Positions 8,912-17,827 of a stretch of DNA of 48,006 nucleotides are shown piece after piece. The position numbers and the translations under genes were made by a program. The notes beneath the pieces are model-generated. The model worked only from the letters and a program-made list of their open reading frames with translations. It was not told where the DNA came from and did no database searches. The DNA comes from CAWFLT01 sp963816795 (GTDB taxonomy: Bacteria > Acidobacteriota > Vicinamibacteria > Vicinamibacterales > SCN-69-37): positions 1 through 48,006 of the forward strand of contig CAWFLT010000022.1 of the NCBI GenBank assembly GCA_963816795.1. The letters run 5' to 3'. Numbering within the stretch: position 1 is the stretch's first letter; each line of letters begins with the position of its first letter.

Positions 8912-11602
8912 ATGCCACGACTGTTCCTCATCGACGGCAGCTCACAGATGTATCGCGCCTACCATGCGATACGCGGCCTGACCGGACCCGACGGCAAGTC
9001 CACCAATGCGGTCCTGGGCTTCTCGACGATGCTGCGCAAGCTGATCGCGGATCATCATCCGGAGTTCATCGGCGCGTCGTTCGACCTCGCGGGCCCGACG
9101 TTCCGCGACCAGTTGTCCGCCGACTACAAGGCGAACCGGGCCCCGATGCCGTCGGATCTCGCCGAGCAGGTGCCGCTCGTGCGCGAAGCCTGCGAGGCGC
9201 TCGGCGTGCCCGTGCTGACATTTGCCGGCTTCGAAGCGGACGACGTGATCGGCACGCTGGCCGCGCAGGCGCATGCGCGCGGGCTTCTCGGTGGCGCTCG
9301 TCACCGGCGACAAGGATTTCTTTCAGCTCGTCGCCGACGGCGTTCAGGTGTACAACCCGCGCGACGAGGGCACGTGGTACGACGAAGCCGGTGTGCTCGA
9401 AAAGTTCGGCGTCCGTCCCGACCAGGTGCTCGATGTGATGGCGCTGATGGGCGACAGCATCGACAACATCAAAGGCGTGCCGGGCATCGGCGAAAAAGGC
9501 GCGCGTGAGCTGATCGCGGCGCACGGCACGCTCGAAGCGCTCATCGAGGCGGCGCCGACGCTCACACAGAAGCGCTACCGCGAGGCGTTGCTGGCCAACG
9601 TCGAGTCCGCGCGATCGAGCCGCGAGCTCGCGCGGATCCGTACCGACGTGCCGGTGACGTTCGACCCCGAGGCGTTGCGCTATCGCGGCGCGACGCGCGA
9701 GCGCGCGTATGCGCTGTTCTCGTCGCTCGGCTTCCGGACGCTGGTCACCGACTTCGCGCCAACGGCGAAGACTGCGCCGCGCGACTACGCCATCGTCGGA
9801 TCGATCGAGGAGGTGGACGCGCTGGCGGACTCGCTGCGTGACGGCCGGACGCATCGGCGTGGCCCCGGTGGCCAGCGAAGGCTCGGCCGTCAGCGCATAC
9901 GTCGTCGGCTGGTCGTTCTCGACGGCGCCCGGGTCGGCGCGGTACATCCCGCTGGCCCATTCTGGACTGGCGCACACGCCGAACCTCGACGCGCGGGACG
10001 TGTTCGCACGCATCGGTCCGGTGCTGGCCGACGGATCGATCGCGAAGGTCGGGCACGACTTGAAGTTCGCGACCGTGGCAGCCGCCCGGCAGGGCGTGGA
10101 ACTGCGCGGCGGCGATGTCGACACGATGGTCGAGAGCTATCTGCTCGACGCGACCCGGTCGAGCCATTCCATCGACGGCCTCGCGCTCGAGCGCGCCGGG
10201 TACAGGGCGGGCACGGAGCAGGAATTGACCGGCAAAGGCGTGAAGGCCGTGGCGCTCGATGCCGTCCCGGCCGCGTCGCTGCTCGATTTCGCCGGTGAGC
10301 GCGCCGATCTTCCGCTGACGCTCGCGGACGGCCTGACGAGCGACCTCGAGCAGGCCGGCCTGACCGAGGTGTATCGCGAGCTGGAGCAGCCGCTCATTCC
10401 GGTGCTCGCGGCGATCGAACGCGCCGGCGTCCGTGTCGACACGGAGGCGCTCGCCGTGCTCGGCCGCAAGATGCAGCACGAGCTCGACGAGCTCTGCCGG
10501 CAGATTTACGGACACGCCGGATGCGAGTTCAACATCAACTCGCCGAAGCAGCTCGCCGACATCCTGTTCGTCAAGCTGAACCTGCAGCCGTCGAAGAAGA
10601 CCGGCAAGACGCGCGTCGTGTCCACGGCGCAGGATGTGCTCGAGGATCTTGCCCTCAGATCACGAACTGCCGGGCATCGTCCTCAAATGGCGGAGCATTC
10701 AGAAACTGAAGGGCACGTATGTCGACGCGCTGCCGGCGCTGGTCAATCCGTCGACCGGGCGGGTGCACACGACATTCAACCAGGCGGTCGCCGCGACCGG
10801 CCGGCTGAGCAGCAGCGATCCGAATCTGCAGAACATCCCGATTCGCACGCCGCTCGGCCGCGAGATCCGCGCCGCCTTCGCTGCCGACGCCGGCCACGTC
10901 CTGATCTCCGCCGACTACTCGCAGATCGAGCTGCGCGTGCTGGCGCATCTTTCCGGCGACGCGGCGCTCGTGGACGCCTTCACACAGGGCATCGACATTC
11001 ACGACAGGACGGCCGAGCGTGTGTTTGGCGCGAACAGCGGTCTCGATCCCCACGAGCTGCGGCGGCGCGCGAAGATCATCAATTACGCGCTGCTGTACGG
11101 CAAGACCGCGTTCACGCTCTCGACTGACATCGGCGTCTCCAAGCAGGCGGCGCAGGAGTTCATCGACGCCTACTTTGCCGGCTTCCCCGCGGTGCGCGTC
11201 TTCATCGACAAGACGCTGGAAGATGCGCGGGCGAGCGGCGTGGTGCGCACGATCACGGGCCGTCGCCGTCTCGTGCCGGAGCTCATGAGCAAGAACGGCA
11301 TGATCCGCAGCGCTGCCGAGCGCGAAACGGTGAACATGCCGATCCAGGGCGCGGCCGCCGACGTCCTCAAGAAGGCCATGATCGACGTGCACGCGAAGCT
11401 CGAGGCCTACAACGCGGGACGCCGGACGCCGACACGCATGATCCTGACCGTCCACGACGAGCTGCTGTTCGAAGCGCCTGACCAGGACGCCGACGACGTG
11501 GCGGCCATCGTCCGCGACGTCATGCAGACGGCGTTTCCGCTCAACGTGCCGCTCGACGTCGACGTCGGCATTGGCAAGAACTGGACAGCCGCGAAGCCGT
11601 AG
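8912..11602 (+). CDS. polA: DNA polymerase I, three frameshifts, proofreading domain degenerate
   Basis: About 896 residues once three single-base breaks (near 9280, 9843 and 10650) are bridged; the normal family length. The N-terminal 5'-3' exonuclease domain shows FLIDGSSQMYRAYHA, DYKANR, FEADDVIG, TGDKDFFQLV and the helix-hairpin-helix GVPGIGEKGA. The central 3'-5' exonuclease fold is present but its metal-binding carboxylates are gone: the usual DTE is APV, NLKYD is DLKFA, and the final YxxxD is FAGER. Polymerase motifs are intact: DYSQIELRVLAHLSGD (A), RRRAKIINYALLYG (B) and VHDELLFE (C). Role: Okazaki-fragment processing and repair. Motif B has Tyr where E. coli has Phe762. Start ATG 8912 gives the canonical N-terminus. 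Confidence 0.95.
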
Positions 11603-11609
11603 AGGAACA

Positions 11610-11725
11610 TCTCGTGAGGCCGAAGTGACAGCGCTTGAAGTCCGGCCCGTCGTAGCGCGGCTCGGGTTGTGAGCCGCGAAGCGTGCTTGAAGCTCCAGCA
11701 AACCTTGAGGTCCGTGTGACGTTCG
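11610..11725 (+). repeat. Degenerate 23-nt-family array after polA
   Basis: Weak copies of the window-wide unit: GCGCTTGAAGTCCGG, GTGCTTGAAGCTCC and CTTGAGGTCCGTGTGA, starting about 10 bases after the polA stop and running in the polA direction. Much more eroded than the arrays at 14081 and 16775, so the assignment rests on the shared CTTGAAGTCCGG core. Confidence 0.5.
11656..11678 (+). terminator. polA: Stem-loop downstream of polA
   Basis: Perfect 8-bp stem CGCGGCTC / GAGCCGCG with a 7-nt loop (GGGTTGT), 53 bases after the polA stop. No U-tract follows, so it could be a Rho-assisted terminator or a 3'-end protecting hairpin. Confidence 0.45.
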
Positions 11726-11746
11726 TGCGTCCGGCGGCTCTGGGCA

Positions 11747-14080
11747 ATGGCAATCGCTGATCGGGCGTCGGATAATCGCAGTTCAGCATGCTCTCTGCCA
11801 GGCGTCTCTTGCGCCGTAGTCGCAGCGCTGGCGGTGCGCGACGCTGTTCCAGTCGCGCACGCTCGACAGTCCACGGCCCGCACTGTCCATCTCGAAGGTC
11901 ACGTCGTCGATGCGCTGACCGGACGCGCGGTGCGCGGTGTCGTCGTCCTGGCGAACGTGTCTGGAAGCGTCGCGCAGTTCGGCCCCGCCGCGGCTTTCCT
12001 CACCGGCGAGGATGGCCGCTTCGTCTTTCGCGATCTGCCGGCCGGAACGGTGAACCTGTTCGCGTCGAAGACGGGATATCTCCATGGCGAGGGTGGGCCG
12101 TTTCGCTTACGGGGTGGCGATCGAACGGCGGACGTCCGGTTGGGACTGACGCCGGAAGGTGTCATCTCCGGCCGCATCGTCGATCAATTCGGTGAGCCGG
12201 TCGCGAACGCCAGGGTGCGAGCGGTCCCTCCGGGCGCGCGCCCGTCCGTTGGCGAACCGGCGCTGACCGACGACTCGGGCCGCTACGCGATCGCCGGCCT
12301 GGAGCGCGGTCTGTATCTCGTCCAGGCGGAGGGCGCGGCCGTCGGCGCGGCGGTCTCGTACGAGTCGGTCTTCTTCCCCGCGGCGACGATCGCCGGCGAC
12401 GCCACGGCGATCGAAGTCGATCCGGGCGTCGAACGGGCAGGCGCCGACATGACGGTGACGCTGCTCGTGAAGCCGTCCAACTACGTCTGGAAGGAGCTGC
12501 TGTCTGACGCGCCGGACGTGGGCGTGATTGCGGGCGTCGTCAGAGACACGTCGGGGCGGAGCCTCGCGCACACGTCGGTGATGCTGCGACTCGTGGACGG
12601 CGGCACGACCACGCGCATGACCAGTTCCGACAGCGAGGGCCGCTTCCAGTTCGATGGAGTGCCGCCAGGGCGCTTCAATGTGGCCGCGCTCCGTCCGGGT
12701 TACGAATCGCCACCCAAGGCGGCCCCGGGCACCGGCGCTTGGAAGGTCATCGAGCTGCGTCCCGGCCAGCGGGAACTCGGCGTCGCCATGGCGCTGGCCA
12801 AGTCAGCCTCGATTGGCGGCAGAATCCTCGATCAGTTCGGCGACCCGATCGTCGGATCGGTGGCGCTCAGGCGGGTCGGCGGCGTGATCTCGTTGCCGGG
12901 ACGTCAGACGCAGTCGAACGCGCGCGGCGAATACCGGATCCTCAGCATCGAAAGCGGCGATTGGATCCTCTCGGTCGAGGACAATCCGTTCGGCCGCGAT
13001 CTCCGGACGTCGGTCAGTCCCGACCAGGAGCAGACGGTCGCGATGTTGCCGGTGTTCTATCCGGGCGTGCCGGAGGCGTCGCTCGCCACGACGTTGACGG
13101 TGACGGCGGGCAGCGATCTCACCAACATGGATCTCGTCATGCGTCCCCAGCCGGTGTCGGTCATCGACGTCGAGGTGGACGCGGACGGTCGCACCCATTC
13201 GAGATCTGACGATCGACCGGTTGGCCCCGATGCGAGGACGCACCGGCCACGCGGGCGAAGCGGTCGCCGGATGGCGCGCGGTGGTGGATCGAATCGACGC
13301 CAGCGGGCCGGCACGAGATCGTCGCGTCGGCCATTGAGGTCGGGACGGACGGACCGCGCGGCGGTCTCAGATTGTGGGCCAAGGGCGAGATTGGCAGCGA
13401 TGGCGTCACGCCGGCGTCGCTCGCGCTCGTGCTGCGGCCGGGCGGCCGCATCAGCGGCACCATCGTGCACGAAGGCGCCATTCCGGACGGCACGGTGCGT
13501 GTCGGTGCTCTCCAGCGCCGACAGTCCGCGCCCACGCGTGGCCGGACCGATCACCGAGATCGGCACCATCGCCGGTAGCCGGCGGACGTTCACCGTCGGC
13601 AACATCGAACCGGGGAAATACTTCCTGAGCGCCTTGGACGTGAAACAGACATCGACGGTCAAGTCGATCGTCATCGACGGCCGCGATGCGCAGGATCGAC
13701 CGCTCGACTTCGCGCCCGGGACGGACCTCTCGAACGTCGTCATCACGCTGACCGATCAGTTGACGCAGATCTCGGGCGCCGTGAGCTTCGACCCAATCGC
13801 CGATCCGATCGTCACGGTGCTGGCCTTCCCCGCCGATCCGCAATTCTGGGACTGGGGCCTGCTTGGACAGGCGAATGCGGATGGCGCCGGTCGGGCCGCG
13901 ACCGGCGCTATTCCATCCGCGGCCTTCCGCCAGGCGACTATCGAATCGCGGCGCTCGTCCCCGGCGATCTCGCCGGCACCGACGGCCGCACGGGCCTGTT
14001 CAAGAAGCTGTTGCCGAGCTCATCGCTGGTCAGCCTCAGACCCGGAGAAATGCGCGTGCAAGACCTTGAGAGTCAAGTAG
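11747..14080 (+). CDS. Secreted carboxypeptidase-regulatory-like protein, several frameshifts
   Basis: Six-module paralogue of about 775 residues. Upstream limit is the ATG at 11747; the true start is uncertain because the leader should end at the HARQ near 11868 and a GTG or an indel may lie in between. Clear modules: EGHVVDALTGRAVRG with FRDLPAG; GRIVDQFGEPVANARV with TDDSGRYAIAGLERG; VFFPAATIAGDA; GVVRDTSGRSLAHTSV; GRILDQFGDPIVGS; VFYPGVPEAS. Frames change near 13195, 13310, 13505, 13900 and 14066. In the last case removing one G gives VQDLRVK and a TAG at 14080, matching the sister gene's QDLTVK end. Sister of the 14321-16773 gene, including its 5' flank. Confidence 0.78.
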   Translation: MAIADRASDNRSSACSLPGVSCAVVAALAVRDAVPVAHARQSTARTVHLEGHVVDALTGRAVRGVVVLANVSGSVAQFGPAAAFLTGEDGRFVFRDLPAGTVNLFASKTGYLHGEGGPFRLRGGDRTADVRLGLTPEGVISGRIVDQFGEPVANARVRAVPPGARPSVGEPALTDDSGRYAIAGLERGLYLVQAEGAAVGAAVSYESVFFPAATIAGDATAIEVDPGVERAGADMTVTLLVKPSNYVWKELLSDAPDVGVIAGVVRDTSGRSLAHTSVMLRLVDGGTTTRMTSSDSEGRFQFDGVPPGRFNVAALRPGYESPPKAAPGTGAWKVIELRPGQRELGVAMALAKSASIGGRILDQFGDPIVGSVALRRVGGVISLPGRQTQSNARGEYRILSIESGDWILSVEDNPFGRDLRTSVSPDQEQTVAMLPVFYPGVPEASLATTLTVTAGSDLTNMDLVMRPQPVSVIDVEVDADGRTHSRSDDRPVGPDARTHRPRGRSGRRMARGGGSNRRQRAGTRSSRRPLRSGRTDRAAVSDCGPRARLAAMASRRRRSRSCCGRAAASAAPSCTKAPFRTARCVSVLSSADSPRPRVAGPITEIGTIAGSRRTFTVGNIEPGKYFLSALDVKQTSTVKSIVIDGRDAQDRPLDFAPGTDLSNVVITLTDQLTQISGAVSFDPIADPIVTVLAFPADPQFWDWGLLGQANADGAGRAATGAIPSAAFRQATIESRRSSPAISPAPTAARACSRSCCRAHRWSASDPEKCACKTLRVK

Positions 14081-14265
14081 CGGGAAGTACGGAGTGAAAA
14101 GCACGGGAAGTGCGGAGTGAAGAGCGCGGGAGGTCCGGAGTGAAAGGCGCGGGAAGTCCGGCGTGAAGCGCGGGAGGTCGGGAGTGGAGGCGCGACGTCC
14201 GGCGTGAGAGTCGCGGAGTGGTGAAGGCGCCTGAGGTCCCGAGTGAAAGCGCGTGAAGTCCCGCC
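14081..14265 (+). repeat. 23-nt degenerate repeat array (about 8 units)
   Basis: Starts directly after the upstream TAG. Units of about 22-24 nt follow the pattern GCGCGGGAAGTNCGGAGTGAAAG with variants GCGCGGGAGGTCC and GCGCGTGAAGTCC. No conserved spacers, so not a CRISPR. Oriented like the gene before it. The last units run up to the AATCG-type words that precede the next paralogue. Confidence 0.88.
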
Positions 14266-14320
14266 AGTGCAATTGGCAATCGCCGAGTCGGTCATCGATA
14301 ATCGGCAGTTCAGAGACCCT

Positions 14321-16773
14321 GTGGTGCGTGTCTGCCGACAAGTCGCGGCGCTGGGGCTTGCTGTGACGCTCGTTGCAGCAGCGCACGCGCGCCAGGCGAC
14401 TGCCCCGCGCACGATGCACGTCGAGGGGCATGTCGTTGACGCGCTCACCGGCGAGCCGCTGCGCGGCGTCGTGGTGCTCGCGAACGTGGTCCAGGGCGCG
14501 ACGTCGATCGCGCCGGCGGCGGCGTTTCTGACGGCCGCGGATGGGCGGTTCGTCTTTCGCGATCTGCCAGCCGGCAGCGTCGGCCTGATCGCGATGAAGG
14601 CCGGCTTTTTGAACGGCGAGATCAAGCCGTTCACGCTGCCGACCGGACGTCGGGACGACGTCCGTGTGCGGCTGGTGAGGGAAGGATCGATCTCGGGCCG
14701 GCTCGTCGATCAGTTCGGCGAGCCGTTGGCGAATGCGTCGGTGAAGGCCGTCGCGCTGGCAAACGTGCCGGTCGGCGAACCGTCGAATCTCCTTCGTGGA
14801 GTGACCGGCCTCACCGACGACACCGGGCGGTTCGTGATCGGCGGCCTCGAGGCGGGTCTCTACCTGCTCCTGGTGGAGGGCTCGAGTGGACGGACGCCGC
14901 GCACGCACAATCCAGTCTTCTTCCCCGCGGCGTTGACCGCGGATACCGCGACGACGATCGAAGTCACGGCAGGCGCCGAACATGCCGGCGCGGACATGAT
15001 GGTGACCGTCCAGCCGGGAAGCGTCGCCAGCACACCGATGATGCGATGATGAAGAAGCTGCCCCCGATGCCGTCGGCGCACAGCCTCACGTCAGCGGCAT
15101 CGTGCGAGATTCCATTCGGCCGAGGGATTTCCCACGCCACCGTCGAAATGGAGGCCGCTGAAACCTGGCGGCGGCGGCGCACGCCTTGAGCGACGAGAGT
15201 GGACGCTTCGAGTTCGATGCCGTGCCGGCAGGACGCTTCCAGTTCATCGCGTCTCGCGATGGCTACGTCATTCCTGGCACCACCGCGTTGACGGCGCCGC
15301 CGCCGGTCGAGGTCGACGTCGCGCCCGGCCAGCGCCACAGCGGCGTCGTGCTGACGCTCGCGAAGGCCCCGGTGCTCGAGGGCTACCCTTCTCGATCAAT
15401 TCGGCGATCCAATCGCCGGAGTGGTCTCACTCCGGCTGGCGAAGACGCCGCTGATCCCACGGCACGCCGCGCTGGCGAACGCACGTGGCGAGTTCCGCAT
15501 CGCCAACCTCGTGCCGGGAGAATACGTGCTGTCGCGTCGATCCGAATCCGTACGGGCGCGACCTGCGGATCTCTGATCGCAACGCACGCGGCGAGTTCCG
15601 CAGTGCCAACAGCGCGGGAGAGTATGTGCTGTTCATCGATCAGAATCCGCCCGGGCGCGACCTGCGGATCTCTGATGGCCCGGATCACGAGCGGACGGTC
15701 GCCATGCTTCCCACCTATTACCCCGGCGTCCTGGACGCGTCGATGGCGACGCCGATGACGATTTCTCCTGGGACCGATGTCGCTGGCATCGACGTCGTGG
15801 TCCGTCCAGAGCCGGTGACGACGATTGAGGTCGCCATCGACGCGGGCGGGCGAGAGATTCAGCATCTCAGCATCGCACGGATTTCGCTCGACCAACCGAC
15901 GGCGCCCACGGCGCGCGGAACCACGCTGCCAGATGGCCGGCGCGGGTTCGTCGCGGCGACACGAGCTGGACGTTATCTGATCGTCGCTTCGGCGATGGAA
16001 CTGTCCGGGGCCGCCATCCGGACGAGACTTTGGGGATCGGCAGAGGTCACGAGTGACGGGGTCACGCCGAGCTCGATCTCCATCGCCCTTGAACCGGGCG
16101 CACGCGTCAGTGGGACGGTCGTGTTTGAAGGCGGCAAGACTGCGGCGACGGAGCTGATGCCTCGCCTGGTACCGACAGACGGTCGAGACGAACGAATGGC
16201 GCCGTTCGGGACTTCGAGCTTCAGCGGGACGCCCCTCAGCCACGTCGGACGGAATGTCTCAGAGCCGACACCGTTCACCATTGACCACGTCCGGCCCGGC
16301 CGCTATCTGCTTCAGATCTCCGATCTCCGCGGAAATCCGGCGGCCAGCAATTGGATGGTCAAGTCCATTGTTGTCGATGGGCGCGACGTCCTGGACCGGC
16401 CGATCGATCTCGCCGCCGGGACGGAGTTGTCGAGGGTCCTGATCACGATGACCGACCAGGTCTCGAAAATCTCCGGCGTCGTCGCCTACGATCGGGCAAC
16501 GCATCCAGCGGTCGCCGTGATGGCATTCCCGGCCGATCCGCAACAGTGGATTCGCGGATCGCTGCGGCTCAGCAGGATGTCGGTCGATGCCGACGGGCCG
16601 CTACACGATCAACGGGCTGCCGGCCGGCGACTACCGCCTGGCCGCGTTCGACGCGAGCCGACGCGCCCACCGGCGACGATCTCACGCTGTTGCTGAAGAA
16701 GCTGCTGCCAGGTTCGGTGGCGGTGACGGTTCGGTTAGGGGAGACGAAGGCGCAGGACCTCACCGTGAAGTGA
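14321..16773 (+). CDS. Secreted carboxypeptidase-regulatory-like protein, many frameshifts
   Basis: Sister of the preceding paralogue. The GTG at 14321 gives a good signal peptide (VVRVCRQVAALGLAVTLVA then HARQ). First part (to 15049) holds EGHVVDALTGEPLRG and GRLVDQFGEPLANASV with TDDTGRFVIGGLEAG. Frame is lost several times between 15040 and 15190, then near 15385, 15530, 16600 and 16690, but each piece aligns with the sister gene: VSGIVRDS, LSDESGRFEFDAVPAG, LLDQFGDPIAGV, YYPGVLDASMAT, RYTINGLPAGDYRLAAF and finally QDLTVK with TGA at 16773. So many breaks could also mean a decaying gene; indel density elsewhere in the window makes sequencing error at least as likely. Confidence 0.7.
15478..15680 (+). 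repeat. Internal tandem duplication, about 102 bp per copy
   Basis: Two diverged copies within the paralogue at 14321-16773, the first from AACGCACGTGGCGAGTTC at 15478 and the second from AACGCACGCGGCGAGTTC at 15581. Each encodes about 34 residues ending NPxGRDLRISD. Offset is 103 nt, one more than a whole number of codons, fitting the one-base frame break inside the first copy. The sister gene has one copy. Confidence 0.75.
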
Positions 16774-16774
16774 T

Positions 16775-16945
16775 GCGAGGTACGGAGTGAAGGGCGCTGA
16801 GGTACGGCGTGAAGGCACGGGAAGTACGGAGTGAAGGGCGCTTGAGGTCCGGCGTGAAAGGCACGGGAGGTCCGGCGTGCAAGGGCGCGGGAGGTACGGC
16901 GTGAAAAGCGCTTGAAGTACCGAGTTGAAAGCGCGGGAGGTACGC
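16775..16945 (+). repeat. 23-nt degenerate repeat array, left flank of four-helix-bundle locus A
   Basis: Eight head-to-tail units of 20-24 nt, for example CGCGGGAGGTACGGCGTGAAA and CGCTTGAGGTCCGGCGTGAAA, beginning within 2 bases of the preceding TGA. Two sub-types, CGCTTGA and CGCGGGA, are interspersed. A CGCTT at one unit can pair with AAGCG of the next, so the transcript could form short stems. Confidence 0.9.
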
Positions 16946-17068
16946 AGTTTTCGCCACGCGCGCCGGCCCACCCGGTTGCAGTTTCTGCCACGTAATGCAC
17001 GCCAAGGCCATCGGGCGCGGGACTCAGCGGCGGCCGGGCTTGGCGCTGGTTTTGCGACAGGCCGGGAC

Positions 17069-17521
17069 ATGGTGGCTCAGTCTGTCGAGGACCTCGTCGC
17101 GTACCAGTTTGCCGTCCAGTTCAAGAACGAGGTCTACCGCCTCGTGAGTCTCTCATCTGAGGCGCAGAGCGATTTCAGGTATCGTGCGCAGCTCGAGGAT
17201 GCTGTCGGCGGAATTGACGCCAATATCGCCGAGGGCTTCGGCCGGCGCCGGCCCACCGAGTTTGCAAACTTCCTCGCGTATGCGCTCGGCTCGATCGCGG
17301 AAGCGAAGACGCGGCTCCACGATGGCGTCATGCGAGGCTACTTTCCGGCGTCCGGCTGCCTGGCTGCCATGGCCTGGGCTGGCCGCTGCCGTCAGATCAC
17401 GGCGAGCCTGCGAGAGAGCCAACTCAGACAGATCGAGCGAGATCGCCGCGGCGGCCCAGGACCGTCGCCTCGGCCCGGCCGCGGCCGCCGAGCTCCAAGA
17501 CCGCGGCGTCCACGACGATGA
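17069..17521 (+). CDS. Four-helix-bundle protein (23S rRNA intervening-sequence / Avd-like family)
   Basis: About 150 residues from the ATG at 17069; an upstream in-frame extension to 16925 is composed of array sequence and is not credible. The family pattern is clear: EDLVAYQFAVQFKNEVYRLV (helix 1), YRAQLEDAVGGIDANIAEGF (helix 2 with the hallmark NIAEG), RRPTEFANFLAYALGSIAEA (helix 3), then a helix around RCRQITASLRESQLRQIERD. The last 25 residues are Arg/Pro-rich and may reflect a late indel. Such proteins form pentameric barrels and can bind nucleic acid; in diversity-generating retroelements a relative is the Avd accessory protein. No rRNA gene or reverse transcriptase is nearby. Inverted 23-nt arrays bracket it on both sides. 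Confidence 0.85.
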   Translation: MVAQSVEDLVAYQFAVQFKNEVYRLVSLSSEAQSDFRYRAQLEDAVGGIDANIAEGFGRRRPTEFANFLAYALGSIAEAKTRLHDGVMRGYFPASGCLAAMAWAGRCRQITASLRESQLRQIERDRRGGPGPSPRPGRGRRAPRPRRPRR

Positions 17522-17535
17522 CGGGCGCTCCCGTC
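17519..17535 (+). terminator. Stem-loop at the stop of the four-helix-bundle gene
   Basis: GACGGG-CGCT-CCCGTC, a perfect 6-bp stem with a 4-nt loop overlapping the TGA at 17519-17521. No U-tract. Confidence 0.4.
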
Positions 17536-17555
17536 CAGCTTCACGCCGTGACGTC

Positions 17556-17750
17556 GGGCGCCCTTCACGCCGTACTTCCCGCGCACTCACGCCGTACTTC
17601 AAGCGCTCTTTACGCCGAACTTCCCGCGCTTTCCACTCCGTACTTCCCGCGCCCTCCACGCCGAACTTCCCGCGCCCTTCACCCCGTACCTCCCGCGCTT
17701 TTCACCCCGTACCTCCGCCTCGTTCTGAGCCCTCCCGTGCTTTTCACTTA
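17556..17750 (-). repeat. 23-nt degenerate repeat array, right flank of locus A (inverted)
   Basis: Seven or eight units reading CCCTTCACGCCGTACTTCCCG and close variants on the plus strand, i.e. the reverse complement of the left array at 16775. Period about 23 nt. Unlike the other arrays it does not follow the stop of a gene on its own strand. Together the two arrays face each other across the four-helix-bundle gene. Confidence 0.9.
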
Positions 17751-17827
17751 GCAAACGTTTAACAATTGAGGCGGCTCGCCTGACGTCTAAACGCGCGAGA
17801 CTGATCCAGGTCGCCGAGCGACCCCAT

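Noticed and set aside
9273..10700. Programmed frameshifting or split inteins in polA
   Set aside because: Three separate breaks without slippery sites or intein motifs, and similar breaks in many other genes, fit sequencing indels better.
14081..14265. CRISPR array
   Set aside because: Units are degenerate and contiguous with no unique spacers of constant length, and no cas gene is nearby; the same applies to the arrays at 16775, 17556 and 40925.
17069..17521. Intervening sequence inside a 23S rRNA gene
   Set aside because: No rRNA sequence flanks the four-helix-bundle gene on either side; repeat arrays do.
17766..17793. Promoter TTGAGG with 16-bp spacing to TAAACG before the paralogue at 17828
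   Set aside because: Both hexamers are poor matches and such spacing is frequent by chance; not enough to call.
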